64,000 nucleotides of DNA, taken from assembly GCA_017562135.1 (NCBI GenBank), contig QEYB01000766.1, forward strand, positions 1,550,001 through 1,614,000. Reading direction: 5' to 3'. The notes under the pieces were generated by a model, which saw nothing but the letters and a program-made list of their open reading frames with translations, had not been told where the DNA came from and did not search any database. The position numbers were made by a program, and so were the translations under genes. Positions 23,686-36,395 of this stretch are shown here, in pieces. The DNA is from Dipylidium caninum. Its lineage: Eukaryota; Platyhelminthes; Cestoda; Cyclophyllidea; Dipylidiidae. The stretch's first letter is position 1; every line of letters starts with the position of its first letter.

Positions 23686-24733
23686 GATGATTACATGCGC
23701 TGGTGTGTTTAATTCCTTAGTGTGGATTATAGTGTGGCTTATAACATGGCCATTCTCTTTTATTCTGGCGGTGATTGAAGTCCTTCTTATTCCATTATGC
23801 GTTTGCTCCGCACGAGTGAAAGATATTGTCGAGGAGTTAGACCGGATATCTAAGGTGCGTTTCATACTGCTATGTTATTCCATTGCGCACATAAAGCCTA
23901 ACAGATTTTTTTACGCCCGGCTACATTGCACGAATCGTACAGGTTTTTGAAGTTTGTAATACTAAATATGTATGAATGAAGTCAGTATTTGTCCATATCT
24001 CGAATGACGACTAGGACCTCGCTCTTATTACTCTGTTATATTTTTTCTCAGTTCATTTATATAAGTTTTGATATCTGATAGGACATGCCTTGCTTGTGAA
24101 TTGGCGTATCTTCACCGTTTGTTTAACATTAAAGTATTGGCGCTCCGCATCATAGCATATTAGCTTCGCCGGTCGAATCCGGTCTTCGTTGCCACTTTCT
24201 ATGTGCCTTAAATCTTAATTTCTTTCTTGTGTTTTGAAGCTCGTCGCAACATACCGTATAAACTGAATAAATTACATATTTTTATCATGTACTTTATTTG
24301 TTATTAACCCGTCCTCTATTTATGTATTTACTTTTTTTTAGTGGTTCGCCTTCGTTCCTATGGAGAATGCATGCAAAATGAAACCTATTCATATGCGCCA
24401 AGACATTCCCGTACCGGCTGACGAGCTTGGATCACCTGATTTGGTTTAGGTCTATATCTTTATTCTTCTTTTCCCATCTTCTTAGGCGCCTTATTTCCTC
24501 GTATCCGCGTGGCACATTTCACCTTGCCTGAATTATGCACAGAATCATTTGTATATCAAATCGTGCCTCATTTCTAATGTTTATGCACCTTTTCTCTGTA
24601 TTCTCTGCATCTCATTGATTGATTCTAATGTTTCTTTGTGACGCGTGCACAGCTCATCAGACTTTGTATGATTGCTAAACGGTCTTATGCGCCACTTTTA
24701 AAGTTCCCAGAACAGCAGAAAGGTACATTTTGA
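23686..24733 (+). CDS. Possible small membrane protein, unrecognised
   Basis: I do not recognise this one. A first exon (23686-23854) starts at an ATG and encodes MITCAGVFNSLVWIIVWLIT..., a hydrophobic stretch of about 40 residues long enough for a membrane hairpin or one long span, then CVCSARVKDIVEELDRISK, and ends at a GT donor in phase 0. A possible second exon (24653-24733) after a pyrimidine-poor AG adds LIRLCMIAKRSYAPLLKFPE and stops. The hydrophobic run followed by a charged amphipathic tail is the only support. The frame is open upstream of the ATG, so the gene could start earlier. It may equally be chance, since the surrounding 5 kb is AT-rich and shows no other exon. Confidence 0.3.
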
Positions 24734-27700
24734 CTTGTATTGTGGCACTCAAATCATGTGACTTATTGTATTTCCGTATTCGACTGCTTTTAATAAAAGG
24801 TGCTTTTGGGTCTCGTTTTTATCGCAATGATTGAATTAATGAAACATATTTATCGAAGCTGAATCCTTTAATAGACTTGATGACTGAAGTTGTTGAGTGC
24901 GTGTTGTACTAGGTCTGGGTTTACTGTGTAATTACCCAGTCTATAAGCTTGTCAACAAAACCAAGTTGCTGATACATCCTTGCCTATTTTGTAAGCCGTA
25001 TTCAGTTGTCTTTTTTTCTTAACAAACTACATAATTGAGTTAAGTCCATCTATTGATGGCAATTCCAATTTTTGTACTCGAAATCAGCGGTCGGGTTGTC
25101 TTCGAGTTGGGTGAGACCGAGTTACTTTTAGTCACATGGCTTGATCTACTAATATGCATTTGGAGCGTTATTTCCTCATGATGTTGAGTCTATAGAGGTG
25201 CATACTGATTTTTGGGTTTTGGATGCTTAAAAGTAGTATTGGGAGCCAACAAGGGTTGCTACGTTTGCAAATTTTCTTCCTTTGGTGGGTGCCTGCATTA
25301 CATGTCCGCTACATTGCGCTGCGGGACTTGAGAACGTAGTCTTACACGCGACTACTTGAAAGTGAATATAACCCTGAAACCTCTGCATTCATTAATTAGC
25401 CTCTCGTCGTGTGCTCTGGTGAAAACAGAGTGACCTTTGCTCTTTCCTGAGTATTTTTTTACTCACTGCAACTGTTTACTTGTACATGCAACACTCAGTT
25501 GTTTGTTAGTCGACTAGAAGAAAGCTGCCGTTCTACAGACTGGGTAGTGCTGTCTAACTATATTTAGCGTTTTTCTCATACCCACATTAGAACGCCTTTA
25601 TTTTAAACAATACCACCTCTCCATTAGCTCTTACTGGGCAGATGGAATTATGGCTTTCCTGTAGCATTTAAGCCCTGAATTTGATTTCAAGCACACGTAT
25701 TTGGATGTGTTAAGTGAATTTTAGATGTAAATAGGTCTTGCATTTGCTCATCGCAGCCATAAAGAACGATAGAAATGTGCATGGTTAAAATTGACTTCGA
25801 CATGCCCTTTGCCAGTTCATAGCCTATGAGTAGGAGATTGGGCGAGACGAGGTTTCATATCCTAGCCATCAGGCGATTTTCGGATTCAAAATCATCATTA
25901 CGTTCTCCTTACAAGTCTCTGTAATATTGATGTGCAAATGAATGACCCTCACTTTCATTTTGGTTACAGAAAAGACGCATATCAATGAAGTGGCGCTGAA
26001 AGCAATGTTAGTCTCAGTCATGAAATGACAAAATCTCGGGGAGCCCAATGAAAGGCACAAAGCTCGCGCCACTTGTCCACTGCGCCGACTGTCTGGCTGC
26101 GGTTTGGACGGGCAGAGCGAGCTGCCATCTGCTACCGCGTTTCAAATCCACGAATGGAGAAATGGGGCTTTGGGCGTCTAAGCCATAATGAAGAAGTGTT
26201 GGCATTCATTGTGCGTTAGTAATTACGTAGACCCTGACTAATGAGTTGTGCGCACTTAGTACCTCTTTTTCCAGACCAAAAGCAGTTTTTGATGGTAATG
26301 CTCTACTTGAGTCAAATTATAGTTGCGTTACAAGTATTTTGGACTATCAAACTTTTTGTTCGTTATTCAAAGGGTCTGTTGCCGAGATGGCCAAGTACCT
26401 CCACCTTCTTCGTTCAGTGATTTCTTTCGACCCTCGAGAACTGTGTTCACAATTCAACTTCGCTAGATGTAATGAAGGGAAATTAATTGAGCCACCGAAC
26501 AGCTACTACGCCCCTTTACATTGTTTTATTTCCCGTAAAAGCGGTCCCTCTTATTGCTTTCAGATTACGTTGCAATTATTATTTATGAGATAAGGGTCTC
26601 CTCTGGGTTCGCCGTCATTAAATAAAACTGCTTGGTGCTATTTTTCCTCGACTTTGAAGTCCAGGTTTCGCACCTTAACCCTTTCACTGTCTTTATCCAT
26701 ACCAACTTCATGCTATGTAGCCATCGCTTGCTCTAACTTGAATGCATCTAAGTCATAGAGGTAGAGTGAGTCCTCTTTAGTTCTTTCGTTTTCGACGAAA
26801 TGAGACCTCGGACCTTATCAGAATGGCCATGTCGTAATAGTAACTTTCACAATTGTGCCTACCCGTAGTTGATTACGAAATTCCTAATATTTAAAATGTC
26901 GCCTTTAGATCGGAGATATTACTATTGGTGGCTATTGTGGCTTCTCCCAATTGCTAAAGTTCTAGGGTAAAGGGAAGAGTTCAGAGCATGACACCTGGGT
27001 GGAACATCTCCACCTCATTTTAAATAAGAAAACAGAATGATTTTGCAAATAGCGTGAGCCACCTTTTCCTAAGACATTTCTATTTCTTTACCCAATGCAT
27101 TCCTGCACATCCTTCAACACACAATCTTTGAAGATGGATCAGTTATCGTGCTCTCCACGCGCGATGTCGACGCCTCAATAAAGATTTTGCCAGCGAAATT
27201 GTATCTTGGACGTTAGCGAGAGAAATTTATTTCAGGAAGAAAAAAGGTTCTGAATCCTACAAGGTAGATTGTTTTGTTTGTAAATTCTTGTCATCTTGGA
27301 ATATGCTTCGCATGAAATGCTGCCGATTGAAGTTTTCAACTGAAGTGAACATTCCTGTTGGTGGAATATCTGCAAGCAAGATGGTTTAATACATCCGGAT
27401 GTAGTCCTTACATATTTCTACTTGATAATGCTCTGTTGTTAACATTTGTATTGGTAGCGCGGATGGGGAATAAATGGCCGACAAACAACCATGTAGTCGA
27501 CACGTGGCGGCGTAGCCACTAAACCCAAATAGCCTCTTGGATCCTCCTTTCCCGTATCGTTCTGTGCAAATCGAACTGAGGTCAGGAAACAGAGAAACAG
27601 AGTTTTTGGGCTATACTATAATGGTCACACTTTCTAATGAGGTCGGTGGTGCGTTATTCGGAAAATGTTGTTCGAAAGACGTCTGCTCATTGTGCACGTA

Positions 27701-29381
27701 TTATTTGGGAGCGGAATAAATTAACTTTTGTTTTTGGAATGTTTTCGCGATAAGAAAATGTTAAGTGGTCATGAAAGATGTAAGGTTTTACGATTAAGCC
27801 CACGTTTTCAAATTCTAGCGGCCTGGACAATATTTCGACGTTAAAGGATTGTGGCAAGTGCAGGCCATAGAAAAAGTAAACGGTCATCACGAGTATGAGA
27901 AGTCAGATATTAGTTAAATGAGGGGATTTTCGGTCAAACAGTGTGAAGAGTATAATTCCTTAGAGGATATAACATAAGAGGTGTAAAATCAGTTTGGCCT
28001 TCAAGAATCGGTTGCTTGGGTTTTAATATTGTGTGGGTGAAGAACACGGAATACCGCTAATTCCAAAGCTTAAGGACGCAAAGAAAATATCCATTTAAAG
28101 GTAACTACACATTAGGTCCTCTACTCATGTTATTTCATGTGGAAAGTGAGAAAAGCAATGGAGTTTCCAGCTATATCCACTTATGCAACAAATGGGGTTT
28201 TACCAGCGAAGAGAGAGATATTTGGGAACGTTACTTTTAGCTGGATTAGATAGATATTTATCAATAAGGGTTCGATGTGAATAAACACTTCCAGGGAAAG
28301 ATTGCTTTTAAATCGTGGCATGGCCTTCCAAAAAAGAGTCAAGTAAATTTGCTAGCAGTCTGTGACTTTAAAAAAACGAATCGCAAATGTGCGGAATTTT
28401 ATGGATACTTAATTGTGTAATTGTGAGTCCGAGCAAGTGAGATCCTTGCTATCTATAAAAAAATTTGCTCTAAGTCGCCACTTCGTTGTTATGTGTATGG
28501 CGTCTAAATATGATAAGAACTTCGTATATGTGCTTTGATATGGTTCACAATTTTATTTGAGTACGTAATTGACTCGGCGATTAGTCCGTGTTTGCACGTA
28601 ATGGAAACATTAGCTTCTGCTATTTTTGAGTGAATAAATGGCGTCACATATATCATTATTTAAGTGAACTTTATGGTAGCATCATATTCCCTCCATTTGT
28701 AAATGGAAACCCCAACAAATGTTGAAGTAAAGTGGTTATTTAACATGAATAATAAGGCAACAGATGGGTATGGGACATCGATACCAAATTTGCTGAACAA
28801 AAGCTCTTCTAAGCACTGGTAGGTCACCAATGAATAAACACATCAGTGAACATGATTCAACCGCCTAATACAAATTGGTTGTCGAGGGTAGCCCTGCAGA
28901 ACAGCGAAGAGGCATCTTCCTATTCACAGGTGTCCGAAGCTAATATTGGACAACCTTATCCATTAAAAGCGCACACATATTCTCCCTTTTTCCGCTGTCA
29001 CATTACAACCCCTTCTTATATGTTGTGTTTGCAATTCAAAGTATTATGACTAGAATTTATGCATTTTACCTGGCAATTTTGTAGGCATTCTCCTCCGACA
29101 TGTATTTATCTGCCAGTCTTAACTTCATTCCTTTCGACAGCCTAAGTCCTCCACCTCTAACTTACGAATTATTTCGTCTTCCCCGTGGGTGCACCACGTA
29201 TGAAACTAGTATAAATAATTGTACCGATATTCGTACGCTTTGCGTTGAAGTGACCCCGTTTCAGATTCTTTTATGTTGTTTCTGTTCATTTATTCAAAGC
29301 GTACTTCCTATTCCTCCCATTAGTGATTTTTTGATTCCGATTGGCACCATATTGGAATACGCTTGATGAATTTACTAATAG
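24734..29381. other. AT-rich stretch, no gene recognised
   Basis: No exon of a known family on either strand. A short segment at about 26040-26190 is distinctly more GC-rich than its surroundings and may be a repeat fragment. The last few hundred bases should include the promoter and 5' UTR of the CCDC186-like gene; a TAG lies directly before its ATG, which is compatible with an upstream non-coding exon or trans-splicing. Confidence 0.45.
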
Positions 29382-32300
29382 ATGGAAACTGAAGCCCCTG
29401 AACTTCATACTCCTGTGAAGATTTCAGATATTCCCCGCCACGAACAGAATTCCAATATCTCAGTTCAACAACTTCCTTCAGACTTGGGGGATCTAGAAAA
29501 TGATGTATTGATTTCCGATTCCCTCGATACGCCGCTTATCAATGGTGCCGATGCAGAAAAGTTGATTTACTTAGCACCTAAAGCCTGTGTCGATGAATTA
29601 GGAATGGAACCTACCGATGTCAGCTCTTCCTGTAGAGATTCTGCGCAAGTCGAATTTTTGGAGCAGACTCAAGAATTGAACCCAAACACTTGTTGTGAGA
29701 CCCTGGAATCATGCATAGAGATCACAAGTGAAGTCATTCAAATCGGAACATTGAATAATTCGAAGAATACGCGTGCGGATTGTGTTATCGGCGTCATTTC
29801 AGACGATACAGGAAATCGAAATAGCGAGCATTCAGTAGATAATGATTGCAACCCAATACATGATGAAAATTCTAATTCATCGGATACAAGGGAGCGTTCG
29901 AGTATCTCTCATTCTATGAATTCAGAACTTATGTACTCCTCTAAAACTTCCCATGAAGAATTAGGCGACTTTAACTTATCCACACGGGCAAAGATAACGT
30001 TCAATTATCTTCCGTCTCTGACTGTCCAGACGACGTTATCTCTCTCCATGACAAAGTCGAAGATTTAACACAAAAGTTGTTGCGGTCTCAGGAACATCTG
30101 GAGTCTCTTTTAGAAGAGAAACAACGGTGGTTGACTAATCTTCAACAACAACCGCCATCGTGCACCAAAAGCAAATCCACAATTTCGTCGGATACTGCAG
30201 CAGTTGTGGTAAAGTTTGCCCAGGTATTCCCCATGATTAAAATTACCTTTACATTAAATTGTTATTTTACAACTATCTCTGTGATATATGCAGTGATTAT
30301 TTTTGTGGCAAATCCACTTGACCATCTGTCTTAATCCGGTTGCTATAATTAGCAATCCTAATTTTCCTTGTAATTTATCGTGTCAGCCTTTTTCCTATTC
30401 CGTACTGGTCTTGCTTGTTTTGTAGTCAGAACAGCAACGAATGAAGGCGGAGTCAAAGGTGAAGGAATTAGAACTTGTAATTGCTCAATTAAAAGCCAAA
30501 GATCTTGGCAGTTCTGACTTGGCTACCTCAAATGAACAATGCGGACCTATCGAAGAGTTAAATAAGGTGAAATATTAACTTGGCTATCCATTTTTATAAT
30601 TGAATGTGTATGACAGCTTCAATAATTTACATTTCAACGTCAGCCACTTACTCATCGAATATGGTTTTATTACGGTCTTTTTATTTGACTAGCACAGAGA
30701 TTTCTTCCAAAAAAGAACCATACACTGTCGATACATTCTTTCAAGAGACAATTTAAATGCCTACAGATGTTTGTTACTTTTTGTGGGACGGAATACCAAT
30801 GACGTTTACCTTTAATTTTCACAAATATACTGTCAAATTATCGTCTGTGTCTATTTGGCGCAGAGATGGTGATATTCCAGGTGTGTCGTCGGTACATTAA
30901 TGAATACGCACCAAATCATATTAAGCAACAACTGAAAACGCCTCACTAAGGCTCTCCTGTTATGCTTCTTGAAAGTTTGGTTGTAGTTTACTGATGTAAA
31001 TCTTCGGTATATATCGAATATAACTAAGATCTTTTGTTTGCCAAGATTTTCAGAACATTGGGACATAAACTTCGGCTCCTCACTTATGAGAATAGTCACA
31101 CTATAACACGAGAAAACTGGTTTAGTATATCATTGCTGGGCACGTTCTACTAAACGAATGATATCGTTGAATTTATATATATATATGTATCCTTTTTCGG
31201 CGTATGTATTGATGCGTATCAGCACTTTCATTGGGCATTCGGAGAAACATAGGTTTCTGGGAAATTGCTCTTCTCCTTGTCGATTACACTTTGTCCTTTA
31301 GTTGATCTTCGAGGTTTAACTACTGTGACTTTGGAGATGTTGCGTGTCCTACCAGCCGTCTAGCCTTATTTATTGCTAACTGATTATAAGTACTGTCTGT
31401 ACGCCCTTTCTGCGTCAGTGTAGGCTCTCACGGAAGCCCGCGAGCGTGCGGAGCATCTGCGTCACGCCCTGCGTCAGGAAGAGGCGCGAGTGGGTGATTT
31501 GGGTACCAGGTTAGCGGCCACTCACGAGGCCCATCGCAACGAGCAAAAACGCGTCGCGGGGCAGGCTGAAATGATTTGCAAACTCAATCGAGAAATAGAC
31601 TCTCTCAAACAACAACTTAAGGTGAGGCTACCTTCCTTTCCTTATGTATGGGAGATAACTGTTGGTTTTATAGTCTCGACATTTCTGTCTCGGCGTTAAT
31701 ACTCTCAAAATGTACTAATGGCATACGGGCATTAATTTTCTACGCAGTAGGTATAAATGGCGTCGAGTTTAGCATGTTTTGATATGCTTGCTTACTATCT
31801 ACCTAATAACTCAGGCTTTGTAAAAGTTTCTTAACAATGAGAGGTAGATTAAAGGCATATATTACATGGAAGTGAATTGTTTATTTGCAGGAAGCAAGCA
31901 AAGTGAGAGAGCGTGAGGCCAAACGGTTATGTGATGAGATGATTGTTCGCGAGACAACAGAGAAGTATAATAGGGCTCTCTCCGAGATTGCTAGTCTTCA
32001 GGAGCGTATTACACACCTTGAAGAAGTGCAGAAGTCAATGGTGGAGTTGGAAGGGAAATATGGCGAGTACGTCATACCAGGCGTGATTTTTTTATGTCTA
32101 GCTCATGCAGGGAGTAGTTTAGTGGTCTCCGTTTTGCATTCCATTTCCTCTGAATCGCATGCTGCTTGGCGCGTTGTTTGCAAGACAAGCTGAGGTTCCT
32201 GTTGTTATAAATTATTTTGTTCAACATACGGAAACAGTCTTGATTCCTCACTTGCACTCTAACTAACAATAGATGTAGGAAATCACCTTATGTCATCCGA

Positions 32301-35300
32301 TAAGCCTCAAAATCTCTGGGATTTTCTGTTTATTTAGTAATGATTTTACAAATGAAAATTATTTCCTTGCGTGTGGTTGTGTATTTTGTTTTTCATTCCG
32401 CTAACAGTTCACTTATTAACCTCGTCCAGCGGATTGAGCTGGCTTGCAGTATGGCAAAAAGGGTTAACCTCTATTCACTTAAACTTTCAGCCATCAAAAA
32501 ATGTTGAAAATAAGCAGATTCTCGTTCAGTTTTTTATATTTAAACAAATCCTTAAATTAGTGTGTTGCGAGCATTCACTCTCGCTTAAATTTTTTGAATG
32601 GTAGTCACAATTCTTGACAAACGGGATCCATCGGAAGATGATCATTTCGGCAGCTTCGATCTGTACATTATAATTGTATAGTGTTTCCGTTTTTTACAGT
32701 TTGGATGCGCAAATGTGCGAATGAAGGGTAAACCAACAATTCATCTACTTTGCTGTGAACTAAAGCATTTTACTATTTTAAGAGAAAATGAAAAATTGGG
32801 AAAAAAAGTTAGTACTGAGTAGTGCTGGATATTCTCACTTCTTCTCTATCAGATAATAATTTTATTGTTAATTATACTGACTGTCCGTATTTGGACGTAG
32901 GAATCCACGCGGTGACTTAGACGGCTATTTTCTCTGCCTTACTTTTATTAGGTTGCAGAAAGCACACGACAGCCTCTTATCAGTGAGGGAGGAGATGGCT
33001 AGCTGCGTGGAACGCGAGACCCAACTCTCGGAATTCACCCGCCGCTTGACGGAACGCAATGCTGGTCTGCAGACAGCGCACCTGGCGACCCAGGCAAGAT
33101 TGGAGGCGAGCGAGCGCGCCGTGGGCGAAGCCAGCCGTGCTGCCCAGGAGGCCACCGATCTTCTCCTCGCTCTTGAAAAGCGCTCTAGCGCTGAACGCGT
33201 TGACGCCGCCAATACCATTGCCCGTCTCGAGTCGCAGGTAAATTAAACTGTTACTCTCCCGCATATCCTACAGCGTTTCCGCTATCCTCTTCTTCTAAAT
33301 ACCTTAATGTCTCTTTTGATGTGTTATGAATTGGATATAGTGTTGGATTTTTGGACTTTTTTGTCATTTAAATGTATTAGAGGAAAGATAAATCGACAAA
33401 ATGGCAACATTCTGCCTCCAATCGGCAAGAATGTATACTTAAGAATTTTTGACTGTTACCTTTTTTTTCTCATTTGCAGTCGCAGTGAATACCTAAACTT
33501 TTCTCGAAGTCTTTTTTGTGATCTGATTCTTACTCGCATAGAGTTGAATATTTTCTTAGTACTTAGCCTATAAAACCTGCGTATTTGTCGGAAGTCGACG
33601 TTCTCTCAATACCTCTTCAACAGGATCAGCTGTTTAAAGTAGAGGCTTCTTGTTTTTCCATCTGAGCAGTTATTCGTTAAACGGCGTTTATGTAAATCCA
33701 TTGGGTAGTGCTACTACCCTCGCGGCAGTCCTATAGACTGACATGGTTTTTTCTCACTATTAAAATTATTTCGATATCGATGGAACCAACTGTCTCCAGA
33801 AATATAACTAATGTAGTAACTGGTTTAAACATTTATTAGCATAGAGGATGCCTACTAAATATTGCTAGATCGCCGAACTGACGCAATCGAATGAAACGTT
33901 GAGGGCGGCTTTGACTAGTGAGCAAGTCGAGAAAGCAGCACTTAAGCGCAAACAGCACGCTCTCGATCGCGAATTCGCACGTCTGATGGCCCAGCAGCGC
34001 AAGCGTTCGCAACAGACGCCGACCGACGGACCGTTGCATCAAGACACCGCCTCGGAGGAGTCTCCCACCAACTCAAATCTCAGTATAACCGGCCTCACCA
34101 AATCCGATTCATTGGTAATACCTTCGCTTATCCTAATTCAGAAATACTACTTGTTCCAGAGCTTGGTTATTTCAAGCCAAGTTTACGCCAAAAAGTGGGA
34201 GATGTATCCATTGTATTAATGTCTAACTTTTTAGTTTGTAGTTTTTGTTAGAAATAATTTAAACATTGTTCAATCATTTTTCAAAAAAGAAATGAATGCC
34301 CATAAATAGGCCGTTTATATAAGAATTAACGTTAATGTAGTGGTATTAAGATGAGCACGTTTACCCATAGGACCCTTCGATGTCGTCAAGCCAGCCTTCA
34401 GTGCTTGGGAGTGCGTTGCTTGCGGCGCCCGAAAACAGAGAGTCGGTAACCACTTCTATGATCCGGACGGCGGGCGAAGGAGTTGAAAATTCCGTCGGGA
34501 TTTCTGCCCTCGAGGTGCAAGCTCTTGAGCCCAATCGGGTTCTCCTGCTGAACAAAATTGACCGTCTGCAGCGCACCAACGTGCGTCTTATGGAGAAAAT
34601 CGACTTTATGCACGAGCACATCGGCCAATTAACGGAGGAATTGCAGAAGAAGTCACAGATTATACAGGTAAACATTTTCGTCGCTGGGTTGTATGATATA
34701 TTTTACACGCAGCTTGCGTATGTGATTTAAAATGTTTACAACCCTCAATTATCCATTTGTTTGAATATATACGCTAAATAAAGACTGAGTATTTTGGCAC
34801 AGGCAAAAGAATTGAGGGTATAGATCTATTTGGCACCCGTTTTTTTATTGGTATGGAGCATTTCTCCAAGTAGGTTTTTGTTTTTTACTCTGTAAATCAA
34901 ATTGATAGTTAGACATGTCTTTTACCGATGCAGCATTGCCTAGTGCGCGCGACGATGAACGATGGGGCCGCGGTGCCATCGGCAGTGGATGCTAACAAGC
35001 GGCAACGTATGCGTCGTGGCGGCACCCTAATGGCAGCGGTGTTCGCAGGTGATGGCGACACCGCCTCTGACCTCCGCACCTCTCTGCAACTCAATCAAAA
35101 GCTCCAGTCGGTTCTCGAAGACACACTCTACAAGAACCTCACCCTCAAGGTAACCAGTGTCATTGAGAGTCTTTATAAAGCACTAGATGAAGTGATATTG
35201 CAATCTTTTAACTATAATCTGGCGACATTTTCAAAGCAGCAGCTATATTCGTTAACAACGATCACTTCAGCCTATATTTTAATGCCAACCACCCAAGCTC

Positions 35301-36133
35301 GTGAAGGGTACGGAAGAGAAACCTGTACTGATGCCCACCAAAGGATCTAGTTGGGTGGTATGTTGTGGTTTAGTATACGAATCCATAAGCCTGGAAAACT
35401 GTACGTCATCAACCGCACGCTGGATTTTTAGGTCAACATTTAGGATTAGATAATCCTACAAAGATTGTGTTTATCTTCACTCAAGGAATCAGATTATCCA
35501 TCGCACCTATTTCTCCGTTATTCGGTGGGCGTTTTCGTCAGTGCAGAGCTATTGACAGCAGGGTAATCTGTACTTTGATTGTTCTTTTGTGCTTTCTTCG
35601 AGGATTTACCACCGAAATCGTTTAGAGGGCACAATGTCCACCTACGTGGTGATGGCCCCTTCTAATCTGCACACTGATGCGTTGATGCATTTAAAATTAG
35701 GAAACTTATCTTGTATACCCTGTAAGTCTCGTACAAAGAATAGCTTTTACTTGAGGACATTTTATTTTGTATTCAATTGCCACTTGTGCGGACCGCAGTT
35801 GAAAGTTGTTCGACTTATTTTCTAAGGCTGTTGCAGCGGTACTTCAAGGTAGGTGCTCAGAAAGCTGCATGTCTGAGCATTCGACGTTGTGAATGTTTTT
35901 GCTCCGATTAAGCAATCATTTCGTACCTGATTTCGCCTATCTTGCAATTACTAATTTCTTAAATTACAAAATACGCCACGTTTATTCTTGCTACTATTTG
36001 TATTGATTTCTGTCAATAGGAGAATGTTGACACTCTGGCGGAGGAGGTGGCCAACCTCAAGAAGGCCAACAAGCAACTCAAAACCCTTGTCCCCACCCTA
36101 TCGGATCCACTTGCTTCCGACCCTCATCGATGA
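29382..36133 (+). CDS. CCDC186: CCDC186/CCCP-1-like coiled-coil golgin
   Basis: Large coiled-coil protein of about 835 residues. Exons: 29382-30223 (with a frame break near 29985), 30426-30566, 31434-31621, 31891-32066, 32952-33237, 33869-34114, 34371-34667, 34934-35149, 36020-36133. Phases agree at every junction. The first about 200 residues are acidic and low in structure. From DDVISLHDKVEDLTQKLL onward it is continuous heptad-type coiled coil. The C-terminal part is the most diagnostic: EVQALEPNRVLLLNKIDRLQ, MEKIDFMHEHIGQLTEELQK, LNQKLQSVLEDTLYKNLTLK and ENVDTLAEEVANLKK follow the order of the human CCDC186 C-terminus. The family is a RAB2 effector at the trans-Golgi needed for dense-core vesicle maturation; that role is inferred. 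The N-terminal frame reaches LSTRAK and the coiled-coil frame opens upstream of GKDNVQLSSVSDCPD, with no fitting intron. It is convergent with the CNPPD1-like gene, 262 bp apart. Confidence 0.8.
31172..31188. repeat. Short AT dinucleotide repeat
   Basis: An alternating TA tract of about 14 bases in an intron of the CCDC186-like gene. It is a simple low-complexity tract. Confidence 0.7.
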
Positions 36134-36297
36134 CTAGGGCAGAGATGGTATCGGAGAACGAGCCCACAGATTGTGATAAACTCCCGAACACGTCCCAACT
36201 TATCTCGTTGTTTGATAACACTGTTATTTTATTGGGAATGTTTTACCTAAATTCAAGGCCCCTGACATCTGAACAAGAAGGAACGATAAAAAAACGT

Positions 36298-36303
36298 TTT
36301 ATT
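36298..36303 (-). terminator. Poly(A) signal of CNPPD1-like gene
   Basis: AATAAA on the minus strand, 93 bases beyond the stop codon at 36396. It falls in the short gap shared with the 3' side of the convergent CCDC186-like gene. Confidence 0.45.
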
Positions 36304-36395
36304 GGAAAAGAATATAGTGTAGGAATCCAGGGCCTCTTTTTCACCTTACGGAAAGCCCAACCGCAAATAAGGGTATTTTTTACCATAGTTACGTG

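Noticed and set aside
24129..24190. tRNA-like T-arm string near CCGGTCGAATCCGG
   Set aside because: The box B-like motif lacks one T of the consensus, no box A fits at the right distance, and no acceptor stem pairs.
26246..26593. Plus-strand open frame with VAEMAKYLHLLRSVISF
   Set aside because: Looks faintly protein-like but starts abruptly, lacks neighbours or splice sites and resembles no family.
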